From NCBI GenBank assembly GCA_944989445.1, contig CALYLW010001077.1, positions 161,028 through 225,027 of the forward strand: DNA of 64,000 nucleotides. Direction: 5' to 3'. The notes beneath the pieces were generated by a model that was not told where the DNA came from, searched no databases, and saw only the letters and a list, made by a program, of their open reading frames with translations. This document shows, piece by piece, positions 38,401-50,034 of the stretch (positions within the stretch are counted from its first letter, which is position 1; each line of letters begins with the position of its first letter). The DNA is from Ampullaceana balthica (lineage: Eukaryota > Mollusca > Gastropoda > Lymnaeidae). A program made the position numbers and the translations under genes.

Positions 38401-41400
38401 TCCTATTCCAAATATGAGGGCTCTTAAATAAGGAAATGTCTTGACAGTGAGGAACAACCGCAGCTATATACAGGGCTCTGAAAAGTGTGCGCTATACACT
38501 GGAGGGGAAGAATTCATAGGGTTCAATGTTGTAATTTTATCTCGTTGTCAGATAAGCTCCAGAGTGTTTAATCAGAGAGGAGATAAATCTCTGATTGAAG
38601 TCATCTTGGATGAATTATGTAGTCTCCAAAAACTCGGTTTTAAGGTAAAAGTTCAAAGGATCTTAAAGCACATGAATGTGGTACTGAGGCTGCCCAACAG
38701 TGACCGTTTGATTCAGTAACGTCTCTCAAAAAACGAAACTTGATTGGCAGATCAATTAAGGGATGAATTGTATCAAGACTCTGCCGACAACACGACAGTC
38801 AGTGGAGTATATGGTAAAAGTAACATGCCAAAACCGAGACGAACACAGCAGTTAAGGAAGTTGAGTCGCAAAATTTTTTTTTGATCACTTAATTTATAAG
38901 AACGGAGAATAGCTCTAGCAACTCACACTTTTACAAGCAAGATAACATACAATAGAGACCCTAACTTTCGGAATTGAAGCCTAGCCCCTGAAATAGTAGC
39001 TCTCATGTTGAATTCGTGCAGGTCACTAGATATAGCTGCTGAGGTTTGGGCGACAAATGGTTCTCAGCTCATACAGTGTTGTATTGCAATGGCCAGCAGA
39101 TGGAAGTAGTTTTTGCTGAAACTTTACTAGAATATTATCAAAAGTTCAAGAACACAGACTAAATAAGCCTTTTGTGTTTGTGGTAGGATCCTGAATATTA
39201 AATATCAAATGTATGCTTTCTTTCTTCAATCGCCAGAATGTAATCAAATCTCTTGATTTGTAAATTGTTACACCATCACTTGACTAAAATTTTTGCTATC
39301 AAATAAATAACTCAAACATTTTAAACGCAATTAGTATGATTGTTTCCTTTTAATGTCAATTGTTCTTTGTATTTCATGTGTATTAAAGTATTTACTTCAA
39401 CTTAAATAGATTTTTTTCTCGGCGAAAACATTTTATCACCAAAAAATTATAGTTTCTTGTGAAACAAGTTTAACGTTGTGCAATTTTGTGCATAGAGCCT
39501 TTGGACGAGTGACTTCATTACATTTTTAAAGTAAATTTTAAAATTAAAAAATACATTTTGAACACACTGAAAAGAATTACATGTTCGTTCTTAAATATTG
39601 AATTACGTTTGGTGTTCTTCTTAACTTATTCACGGTTCTGTTTTCTTAATGCAGTTTAGAAAATTATTATTATATGCTTCTGCATTTAAATTCATGTAAA
39701 TTTTGTTATGATTGTTTTTTAACTTACACATTTTAGCTTTATTGATTTAGTGTTATTAGTCAATAAATCATTATTTTTTTCAGTTTATTACTGCATTGCA
39801 AAAAATGGTCTGGGATTTGTTTTTGCAAAGCTGATCTACTCACCAATTATAATCCGTAGGTATTGTTATAAAATAGAGCTAAACTATGCGTGTCAAAATA
39901 TAGTGAGAATAATTAAAATACCGTGCACTTAAAATAAAAAAGGTGTTTAGAAGGTTGTTATTTCAATGATTTTTTTTTCCACAGCAGAAACACGGCATGT
40001 GACTTGTAACAAGTCTGACAAGTACAACATAATTGTTGTAACGTGTACAACTAAAAGAATTGTTCCTATAGAAATTTGTGAAGTACTCATTAATGATGTG
40101 AGTACTGTATTAAATGGCGTATAACACGCATTTTTTACACCTGAAAATAGGGGGCAAATGATTTATGCGTGTTATGCGCCGATATAATGGTATATTTTTT
40201 CCTGAAAGTTCCCTCTTAAGATGAAGGTGCGTGTTATACGCCGATAAATACGGTATTTATTTAAGATAATTTCAAACATTATTTCCAAAATAACTTATAA
40301 ATATTTTTACACAAAGATATATACAAGAAAGAAATTAACCTGCATAAAAATCATACCTATATTAACCAAACATATGCCGAGCGTAATATCATTATATTTC
40401 TATTATTTGACTAGAAATAGTAATTTGTTAACTTTGTAAAGTTTTATCGTATAAGTTCGATGTGTATAATGAAATGAAAGTAATTTAATTATTGTATATT
40501 GAAATATAAGTAGTCTACTAAACTAGCGCATAATTGTCTGTTAACACAAAGCTAAAGGAAATATTGTATAAATTAAATTAACAACTCTTATTTGAATAAC
40601 ACAGCCAAGACGTATAATAAAATGAAAATAAAAATGAAAGGACAACTAATGACAATGGAACTTTCACCACCCCCCTATATAAGATACTAACAGTTTTGCA
40701 ATACTGCATTATATTATTACTTTTTTTTAAATACTAAAAAAATTAACAACTACCAATTTAAGTTAGCGGAATAAAACATTTTCTTTTAACTTGTTGCTTT
40801 TAGATTTTCTTTCTAATTTATAAACACTATTTAAAAGTAATTCTGACACCTTTTGCTTATTTTAAAGTTTTGGTTACCTGTTAACAAGATATGTGCATAA
40901 AACATATATTTTGCTTGTTGGGTGTAGCTTACTCTGCCGCTACGTCCCAGGATGCAACCCAATGAATCCAGAATAACGCTTGCCGTCGTTGCCTCCATAT
41001 GAAATTGTTTACGTTAACCCTTGAGTTAGTTAGAGTTATCATAATATTATAAATAACTGTTACGTTACCATTTCTGGGAATTTCTTGATTTAAAAAAAAA
41101 TCTTAGAATCTTTAATGTTGAATTAATTTTTCTAAACGTTATCTCTTGAAGACAACACTTACGGCTTTAAATGTGTCCAAAGTTCATGATGACTCACGCA
41201 TTGCAAAATATGACAACCTTTCTTCGTGTGAGTTTATTATAAACAGAAGTGACTTGATACAAGGGCAACATATGATATATGTGAATATGTACCCCAATGT
41301 CACTGGTAGTGACAGTGACAAACAGTACGGTTCAAATCAAACAATCTTTATTTCCGTAGGTAAGTTGATTGTTTTTTTAAACATATTTAAGAATTTAAAC

Positions 41401-42719
41401 AATTACCGAATTAACAAATAATATTTATTGATAATCCAAACTGCCGTTAATATTATTTTAAATATATTATAATGTTTTTCGTATTATTCAAAGTGCATTT
41501 AAAATACATATTCAATGTTTGCCAGAACAAAAACATATGAAAATAAAAATATAAACCGTGGAATATCAAGAGTAATAATTTCCTGGGAAATATATATTTT
41601 TTTTTAAAGAAATGTTGCAAATATGCATGTGGCCACGAAAAAAAACCGTTATACGCCAAAACAAAAACTTTTTCAAAAAAGTCAGCCACATCATGCACAG
41701 GAAGGAAAAAGCCGTCAGATTAATCACTGGAAGCACGTACACTTGCTTAACGTGTGCTCCTTTTTCTATGCCATTTCACTGAAGATTTAAAAAATATATT
41801 TAACGGATATATTCAACGTTTTTAAATTTTTAAAAAAATTCAATTGTTCAATTTTATCAAATTTTCATTTGATTTCTAGTTCGTTCTTCCATGTAATCCA
41901 TTCATACAGTTTATCAATACTGTTAATAAAAATGTCTGCTTAATTAATATTTGAAATTTATTGTTAACATCATTTTGATTTATCTATACATTTGTTAAAC
42001 TTTTGTCTATTCGTTTCTTTAAATTAATTGTTTTAAATAAATGTTGTTTTAGAGCATGCCAGTAAAGTCTTTGCGGAGAACAGAGGTACAACTTTAAATG
42101 TTATGCTTTACGTATCAGTTTCTATAGGAAACATTTTGATCATCACGTTGTTTCTTAGCATATGGTACTGTAGACAAATAGGTACTTTAATTTATTTTAT
42201 AAATGCATTAATCTGTTCGCAATTATTTATATAGGTTAAGAGAATTATAAATTAACCTCTGACATGCACATCAGAATATTAATGATGACTGAATACAAAA
42301 TAAATTATCTTTTTAAAAAAAATTCTTACTAATATTTTAAGGTTATTATATTAAGTTGTCAAATTTATGAAAGGAATTATAAAAAGACGTATCGTGAAAC
42401 GATTGATTTATTACTATAAAGTTTACTCCATTAGTCCTTTGTTAACTTATATAAGTTATAATTGAATATAATTATATGGTATCAAATACCATTTCTTTTT
42501 TTAAATGTGTTTCTAATGCTGCTTTTGTGGACAGAAAAGAAGAAGCAAGAGAATTTATATGATGAAATAAATCATGAGCCGAGGGAATCTCAGCTTTCAG
42601 ACTATCAACATTGCCATGGTTACAGAACAGTTGGTGAAATAGTTCAAGATGGCTCGATTGAACTTAAATTGCATGATGAGTATCATGAATATGAAACTTT
42701 AGAAAAGTGGGAAAACTAA
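23343..42719 (+). CDS. Nine-exon single-pass transmembrane receptor-like gene (517 aa)
   Basis: Nine exons with GT-AG borders join without a stop into 1554 coding bases: 23343-23424, 32655-32966, 33261-33379, 33605-33818, 36437-36628, 39985-40097, 41152-41359, 42053-42181, 42535-42719. Order of parts: signal peptide (residues 1-27), N-terminal Cys-rich domain (28-131), module 1 (132-242), single-exon domain (243-306), module 2 (307-413), transmembrane helix (about 428-453) and cytoplasmic tail (454-517). About ten N-glycosylation sequons lie in the ectodomain. The tail has Y465 DEI, Y486 RTV and Y509 ETL motifs suited to SH2 or adaptor binding. A surface receptor or adhesion role is inferred; I do not recognise the family, though layout and neighbouring related exons recall polymorphic membrane-receptor clusters of snails. 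Unseen extra exons remain possible in the long introns. Confidence 0.8.
23640..25640. repeat. Decayed copies of a ~300-bp repeat unit
   Basis: Recurrent blocks GTCAAGATC(C/G)ATC, ACATTAAGGGCCCC, GGACATCA or GGACATTAG and TTTCACGATC appear every 150-300 bases, as in the better copy at 30418-31616. Inside intron 1 of the receptor gene. Confidence 0.6.
26746..27145 (+). repeat. Dispersed repeat, copy 3
   Basis: Same unit as 13580-14035 (TATTAACTCATAG, CTTGTCGCAAAAAAC, TTTAACCCACTTCC, TTTATAGTAAAACAC) ending next to a G homopolymer. Positions 25641-26745 and 27146-28174 show no gene; a (TG)n tract lies at about 27535-27595. Confidence 0.65.
28175..29386. mobile_element. Element with Helitron-like inverted ends
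   Basis: The left end TCTATATATATAAAGCTCAG follows an A. The right end, on the minus strand, reads TCTAATATATACAGCTCAG and also follows an A. The ends are thus inverted copies over about 27 bases. This can be one TIR-bearing element or two Helitron 5' heads facing outward. There is no coding capacity. The GGAGAGTTATTTTTGGTCC to GTGGTAGAGATC part (28930-29300) is repeated at 30043-30390. Confidence 0.5.
30035..30400 (+). repeat. Second copy of the 28.9-29.3 kb sequence
   Basis: Collinear with 28930-29310: TAATACGACTGCTTT, AGTATTTTAGAAAGTACATTT, TTATTGGCGCTAT, ATAGTGCCAT, ACAATTGTGTTACGATGCAGTG and GTGGTAGA blocks. Direct orientation. Confidence 0.75.
30418..31616 (-). mobile_element. Non-autonomous Helitron with internal tandem repeats
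   Basis: On the minus strand the element ends ..GGGTCTGCTAG followed by host T, with the hairpin sequence TCGTTGCAACGCACGA (30430-30445) ahead of it. It starts TCTCTATATATATAAATC at 31616, though the preceding base is G rather than A. Internally, blocks with GGGCCCCC and GGTCAAGATCCA recur about every 150-310 bases, so the unit has been tandemly amplified. Confidence 0.6.
31864..31957 (+). pseudogene. Possible extra or relic exon of a first half-module
   Basis: ATG-initiated open stretch ending in donor GCAGGTATAT, phase 1 out, the phase exon 2 needs. It encodes KNC-x9-KCNIS, close to the C-x11-C pattern of exons 3, 5 and 6. A good upstream acceptor is lacking (AAAAG), and an in-frame stop lies just before. 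It may be an alternative 5' exon without signal peptide, or a dead exon. Confidence 0.35.
32655..32966 (+). CDS. Exon 2: N-terminal Cys-rich domain
   Basis: Acceptor TTTAACAG, donor TGTAAGC, phase 1 to 1. 104 residues with four Cys (TPMCEP, AVCTIPGSC, SSCNM) and sequons NIT, NHS, NTT and NMS. Alternating hydrophobic residues suggest beta strands. Downstream of the donor the open frame continues to 33055, but the composition changes to intron-like. Confidence 0.75.
33261..33379 (+). CDS. Exon 3: module 1, first half
   Basis: Acceptor TTTTGACAG, donor TCTGTACGT, phase 1 to 0, 40 residues. The pattern SC-x12-WC..KC is shared with exon 6 (TC-x12-TC..IC). Missed by simple ORF searches because it is short. 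Confidence 0.75.
33605..33818 (+). CDS. Exon 4: module 1, second half
   Basis: Acceptor TATCCACAG, donor AGGTAAAT, phase 0 to 1. It carries NCSLTIPID and GKYHIQLSMYPNV, then YFGTNYS. Exon 7 has the same core: SCEFIINRS, GQHMIYVNMYPNV and YGSNQT. The two exons are clearly duplicates. Confidence 0.8.
33950..36205 (-). mobile_element. 5'-truncated LINE in intron 4
   Basis: Minus-strand non-LTR element. It has about 2.2 kb of coding, the 3' end GACGCAATAATCTTCTGTATAGAAGGAGCGTCTG, and a GATAAGATAAGATAAAAT tail at 33955-33990. It lies antisense within the receptor gene, between exons 4 and 5. The tail is shared with the SINEs. Confidence 0.9.
34045..36205 (-). pseudogene. LINE reverse transcriptase ORF, frameshifted
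   Basis: Pieces 35985-35461, 35479-35183 and 35244-34045. N-terminal linker rich in K; then GKVPQDWKLANVTPLFKKGD and NYRPVSLTSI; then LLDFSKAFDKVHH, GVPQGTVLGPLLFLIYINDL and catalytic FADDCIIY. The thumb/C-terminal region follows with KYLGVLINEKLSW, FIKRNF and YASSVWDP. These are typical of Jockey/CR1-type LINEs. Two frameshifts (about 35470 and 35200) break it, but the 399-residue last piece is intact, so the copy is fairly young. The endonuclease is lost to 5' truncation. Confidence 0.9.
36437..36628 (+). CDS. Exon 5: single-exon Cys-rich domain
   Basis: Acceptor TTACACAG, donor AGGTAAAC, phase 1 to 1, 64 residues. DCPHVIMENVKVTCVC gives the C-x11-C spacing of the first half-module, but no MYPNV-type second half follows. 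Likely a shortened module. Confidence 0.75.
36738..37960. repeat. Palindrome-rich tandem repeat (82-bp unit)
   Basis: The 12-bp palindrome ACGACATGTCGT occurs exactly at 36738, 37774, 37903 and 37939, with variants at 37821 and 37856. From 37774 to 37950 the spacings alternate 47/35/47/36, so the unit is 82-83 bp with two palindromes. Shared flanks are CTGCTGCT, CTAG(T/C)GTTACG, TTTCCTGGCTAG and CAACATCCCGCCGAA. No open frame; inside intron 5. Confidence 0.85.
38340..38890 (+). other. Unrecognised GC-richer stretch with a 92-residue open frame
   Basis: Composition is higher in GC than its surroundings. The frame 38441-38719 has no known motif, signal or membrane segment. It may be a transposon scrap; I cannot assign it. 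Confidence 0.3.
39784..39859 (+). pseudogene. Possible Ig-like exon relic
   Basis: Acceptor ATTTTTTTCAG and donor AGGTATTG frame 76 bases encoding YYCIAKNGLG, which resembles the F-G strand end of an Ig domain. Its length is not a multiple of three, so it cannot sit between exons 5 and 6 of the reconstructed gene. Confidence 0.3.
39985..40097 (+). CDS. Exon 6: module 2, first half
   Basis: Acceptor TTTTTTCCACAG, donor GATGTGAGT, phase 1 to 0, 38 residues with VTC-x12-TC..IC. The acceptor is a tandem NAGNAG (ACAGCAG), so an in-frame one-residue variant is possible. A MITE begins at base +6 of the donor. Confidence 0.75.
40103..40255. mobile_element. MITE abutting a splice donor
   Basis: Inverted ends of 28 bases (40103-40130 and 40228-40255, 24 matching) around GGCGTATAACACGCA. 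An internal third copy of the end motif is near 40163-40191. Its first base is +6 of the exon 6 donor. Confidence 0.75.
41152..41359 (+). CDS. Exon 7: module 2, second half
   Basis: Acceptor TCTCTTGAAG, donor AGGTAAGT, phase 0 to 1, 69 residues. Core SSCEFIINRS..IYVNMYPNVTG..YGSNQT, matching exon 4; sequons NVS, NRS, NVT and NQT. Confidence 0.8.
42053..42181 (+). CDS. Exon 8: transmembrane segment
   Basis: Acceptor TTGTTTTAG, donor AGGTACTT, phase 1 to 1, 43 residues. A juxtamembrane linker is followed by about 25 apolar residues (LYVSVSIGNILIITLFLSIW) and a YCRQ stop-transfer end. Too short to be seen as a long open frame. Confidence 0.85.
42535..42719 (+). CDS. Exon 9: cytoplasmic tail and stop
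   Basis: Acceptor TGGACAG, TAA at 42717-42719. 61 hydrophilic residues starting EKKKQENLYDEIN. Tyrosine motifs YDEI, YRTV and YETL are spaced 21 and 23 residues apart, wider than a classical ITAM. Confidence 0.85.
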
Positions 42720-43496
42720 ACATTAATAGTGCAGCAATGACTTAAAAAAAATGAAACCCGCACTGATTTTTAAAATAATGTTTAATTTTGTTTATATTTT
42801 TAAAACATATTTTTAAAAAAATATCTCACATCCAAATCTTTTGATTATTTTTTAAAAAGTGGTCACAAATAGTCAATAAGTAATAACTATTTAAAGCACT
42901 TGTAACTTTATACGTGAGTGACATCAATAATCTTTACGAATATATTGTTACTATAAATTCTTCCATTTTTTAAATGTTATTAATTTAGGTATTAAAATAC
43001 GAAATTGTAAAAAAAAGATAATTTTATCTCTAAAAAACATTTTCAAATAATATAGAAATGCTTCTAAAAACCATACTATTTAACGTGGTACATAATTACA
43101 TAGATTTATATTTCAGTTTTTGTTGCTTGTTTTTTTTTCTTTTTTTTTCATAAAATTTTTTTAAAAAATAATTTGTTTTTGAAGATTTTGTTAAATCTTA
43201 AACGCTTTATGATATTTAGAGAAAAGAATTTAAGGTTATCAGTTCTTTTTCATATAAAAATATTTTGGGTCTCTGTTAATAATTTTTACTTTAACTAAAA
43301 TTATTACATTTGCTAGCAAACAGTTATGTGGCTTTTAAAAGCTTGAACGTCTTTTAAATTTCATCAACTTGTTACTTTATCATAGTTTGTAAAACTTAAT
43401 AAGTAATATGGTTATTTTCACTAATTTACAGCAAAGCCTAAACTAAACTTAATGATATTTATATAGTATATACCATGATTCATTTCATGCAATAAA
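42720..43496 (+). other. Probable 3' untranslated region with candidate AATAAA
   Basis: AT-rich and non-coding. A canonical AATAAA is at 43491-43496, 772 bases after the stop; nearer variants are not convincing. The block TAAGGTTATCAGTTCTTTTTC (43232) recurs at 47103. Confidence 0.35.
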
Positions 43497-44222
43497 TTAC
43501 AATTTCTTTTTTTTAATGAATTTCTTTAACTTTTAATATTTTATTTAAGTAATGTCATATGTGTTGCACTTTATGAAAATGAAACTCCGGCTATTTTCAA
43601 TAATTAAATTTTTTTCTTACTAATTTTTTTAATACTAAAAAATAGTTTCATAGTTCTTCTTTTGAAAAATACCGTATATAATCAAAAAATAAGCCTACAT
43701 CGCATATAAGCCGACTCCATAAAACTGCTTTAAAATGACCAGTTTTTGCAAAAACCCGCATATAAGCCGACCGCACAATTATCCAATTTTTCTCTGGGGC
43801 TAGCGGTAGATAATGTGATAAGGGGATTCCTTTAAGACTGCCTTCGTTTGATTGTGTTATTTCTAAGAAATCAGACCGTTTACCAATGATGTCAGCTTCA
43901 CCGCTAGCTCTAGCTTAGTTATGGCTCACCACTGGTGGACACACAACCACGCGGTCGTGTCACTATCACTTTATTCTATACATTTGCGTATAGAGTCTAA
44001 CACAAATCTATGTTTGATTACACTTGTATATTACATTATAATTAATAGATATAGGAACACACAGTGTGCCTAGACAGAAATTTAAGTTTGATTACACTTC
44101 ACCATGAGATTGTTATTATAGTATTAGTTAGGAAACCATAAACATAAGAAACATTTTTAATGCCATTTTTTACTCAGTATAATTATCAGCTATGCATACG
44201 TTAAATTCTTAAAAGTGACCCC

Positions 44223-44226
<4 letters not shown>

Positions 44227-44260
<34 letters not shown>

Positions 44261-44285
44261 CATATATATATACATACATATATAT

Positions 44286-44322
<37 letters not shown>
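44227..44322. repeat. (TA)n/(TATACA)n microsatellite
   Basis: Pure and interrupted TA repeats with TACATACATA spacers. Confidence 0.95.
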
Positions 44323-44325
<3 letters not shown>

Positions 44326-44419
44326 ACTCTAAACACAACCAAATAAAAAGTCATATTGCAATGGAAATGTGTGGCAGGACGATTTGCATTAATGTCTGTC
44401 CTTGTGTCCATTTTGTTTT

Positions 44420-44697
44420 ATATCTTATCTTATCTATTAAGACGCTGCATCTATGCAGAAGATAATTGCGTCCACAGACCATGACAGATGATCTGTTGGA
44501 AATTGAAGCAGCGTTTACAGGCCACGGCTGGGTTCCACGCATTGCCCAGTCGCCTAACTAGTGTTAGGTGCCCACTCGGAGCTGGGTGACTCAGGGACGC
44601 CCAAGACCCCGGGAACAAATCATTGCTTTCACATGAATTCGAACCCGCGACAATCGGTACGCCAGTCGAGCGCGCTGCCACTCGACCAATGCGTCCC
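44420..44697 (-). mobile_element. SINE copy
   Basis: Minus strand: A box near 44685, B box region GAATTCGAACCCGC at 44635, body (GGGCGTCCCTGAGTCACCC), LINE-like tail and GATAAGATAAGATA end at 44420. Confidence 0.85.
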
Positions 44698-44739
44698 CTA
44701 ATACTTTGTTTTATACGCATATAATCGACCCCCTGATTT

Positions 44740-46545
44740 CAGTATTGTATTGTATTGTTCTAAATTTGGCTTATGTTGTTCGTCCGTCGTGATCGACGAT
44801 GACCACTCTCATCATATTTGCTGGGCCACCACATGTGTTCTCTGGTGGCTTATTAAACCCTATTTTTGCACGAAAGAGGCGTCCGCATGTCGGACAAGAG
44901 ATAGAAGCGGTCCCTTCGGGTGGGTTTTGGTTACGTTCCTTTCTGGCTTGGCGTTTTAACTTGGCAGCCTGTTGTCTATTAGCTTCACAGACAGCTGCGC
45001 CATTCCATATCGTAGAGCGCCAGTGGGCTCGGTTACTGGCTGCTGCTTCCCAGGAGTCATGTCCGATGTCGAAGGCCTTCAGAGCAGTTTTAAGTGCGTC
45101 CTTGTAGCGCTTTCGTGGACCTCCGCGTGCTCTATGCCCTTCGGTAAGTTCACCATAGAAGAGCCTCTTGGGTAGGCGATGGTCGGGCATGCGCACTAGA
45201 TGCCCCGCCCAGCGTAGTTGGCTTTGCATGAGGATAGTGTGGATGCTGGGGAGTCCTGACCTGGCTAATATTTCGGTGTCTGGAACTTTTTCCTGCCATT
45301 TTATATTGATAATTTTTCTAAGGCTTTTGGTGTGGAAGTGGTTCAGCAACCTCGCATGGCGTTGGTATACAATCCAAGTTTCACATGCATATAATAAGGT
45401 GGGGAGCACTACAGCTCTGTATACTTTTAGTTTTGTTTGGGTGCTGATTCCCCTTCTGTTCCAGACACTGTCATGCAATCTACCGAATGCTGCGCTGGCC
45501 TTTGAGATTCTCGAGTTCACCTCGTCATCAATATTGGCCTTCTGGGACAGTGTGCTGCCAAAGTAAAGTAAAGCGGCTCACTGTGTTGATTTTGTTGCCG
45601 TTGATGAATATGTTAGGCTCAGTATAGGATTTACCCGGGGCCGGCTGGTATAGCACTTCTGTCTTTTTTGTGCTGATGGTGAGCCCAAAGTTAGAGCACG
45701 CACTGGAAAATGTATCAGCACTTAGTTGCAGTTGTGCTTCAGAGCCCGCGTTAAGGGCACAATCATCAGCAAAAAGAAGTTCCAGTATGCTGTCTGATTT
45801 GACCTTTGTCTTAGCTTTAAGCCTCCTGATGTTGAACAGACGACCATCAGTGCGATACTGAAGTCCATGCCTACATTTCCATTCCTGAAGGCCTCTGTAA
45901 GCATGGCTGAGAACATGAGGCTGAACAATGTTGGGGCCAGAACACAGCCTTGCTTAACGCCATTTGTGACAGGGAATGGTTTAGAGAACTCTCCGTTGTC
46001 CTGGACTCGAGCCTGCATGCCATCATGAAATTGCCTTACAATGGCTATATACTTATTTGGACACCCATACTTGGCCATAATCCTCCATAGGCCCTCTCTG
46101 CAGACTGTGTCAAAGGCTTTCATACGTCTATGTAAATGGAAAATAGGTCCATTTTCTGCTCTTGACACTTTTCCTGCAATTGCCTAGCTGCAAAAATCAT
46201 GTCAATGGTCCCACGTTCTTTCCAGAAACCACATTGGCTTTCCGGTAAAAGACCCTGATCCAGATGTGCATTTAGGCGATTTAGGAGAATTCTGGCGAGT
46301 ATTTTTCCTGCAAATGATAGCAGTGAAATTCCACGATGATTGTCGCAGGCTTGGCGGTTCCCTTTTCGCTTGTACAAGTGGACTATAGAGGCATCTTTAA
46401 AATCATGGGGGACAGCCTCTTGCTGCCACATCATTAGGAAGATTTCATGCAGCTTTTCCAGTATTTTGCTTATATGCGAGTATAAACGGTATGCAGTATT
46501 AATCACTTCATTGGCTAAAGTTTTACAGTTTTGCATATATACGTT
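44740..46545 (-). pseudogene. LINE remnant, RT and C-terminal zinc-finger part
   Basis: Minus strand. 46536-46120 reads VPHDFKDASIVHLYKRKGN, NHRGISLLSFAGKILARILL and a CGFWKERGTIDMIF block. 46168-45722 follows with AFDTVCREGLWRIM, NGVKQGCVLAPTLF and a lost FADD. 45520-44771 gives ASAAFGRLHDSVWNRRGIS, LLYACETWIVY, LRWAGHLVRMPD, and a C-terminal CPTCGRLFRA zinc-finger-like end. Frames shift at least three times. A different LINE family from the 34-kb one. The 3' end is marked by an ACAAT-type tail at 44740-44760. Confidence 0.85.
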
Positions 46546-46559
46546 TGCAGGTAATATTA

Positions 46560-49740
<3,181 letters not shown>

Positions 49741-49743
49741 TGT

Positions 49744-50034
49744 TTATCTTATCTTATCTTATCTATACAGACGCTCCTTCTATGCAGAAGATAGTTGCGT
49801 CCACAGACCATGACAGATGATCTGTTGGCAAGTGATGCAGCATTCACAGGCCACGGCTTTGTGGGTTCCACGCATTACCCAGCCGCCTAACTACATGTAG
49901 TGTTAGGTACCCATTCGGAGCGGGGTGACTCAGGGACGCCCTAGGCCCCGGGAACAAACCCTTGCCTTCACACGGATTCGAACCCGTGACCATCGGTACG
50001 ACAGTCCAGTGCGCTGCCACTCGACCACCGCATC
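49744..50034 (-). mobile_element. SINE copy
   Basis: Minus strand; B box GGATTCGAACCCGTGAC complement near 49975, same body and LINE-like tail, ending in TATCTTATCTTATCT at 49744. One of the better preserved copies. Confidence 0.85.

Noticed and set aside
45168..45566. 132-residue + strand frame
   Set aside because: Antisense shadow of LINE coding sequence at 44771-45520.
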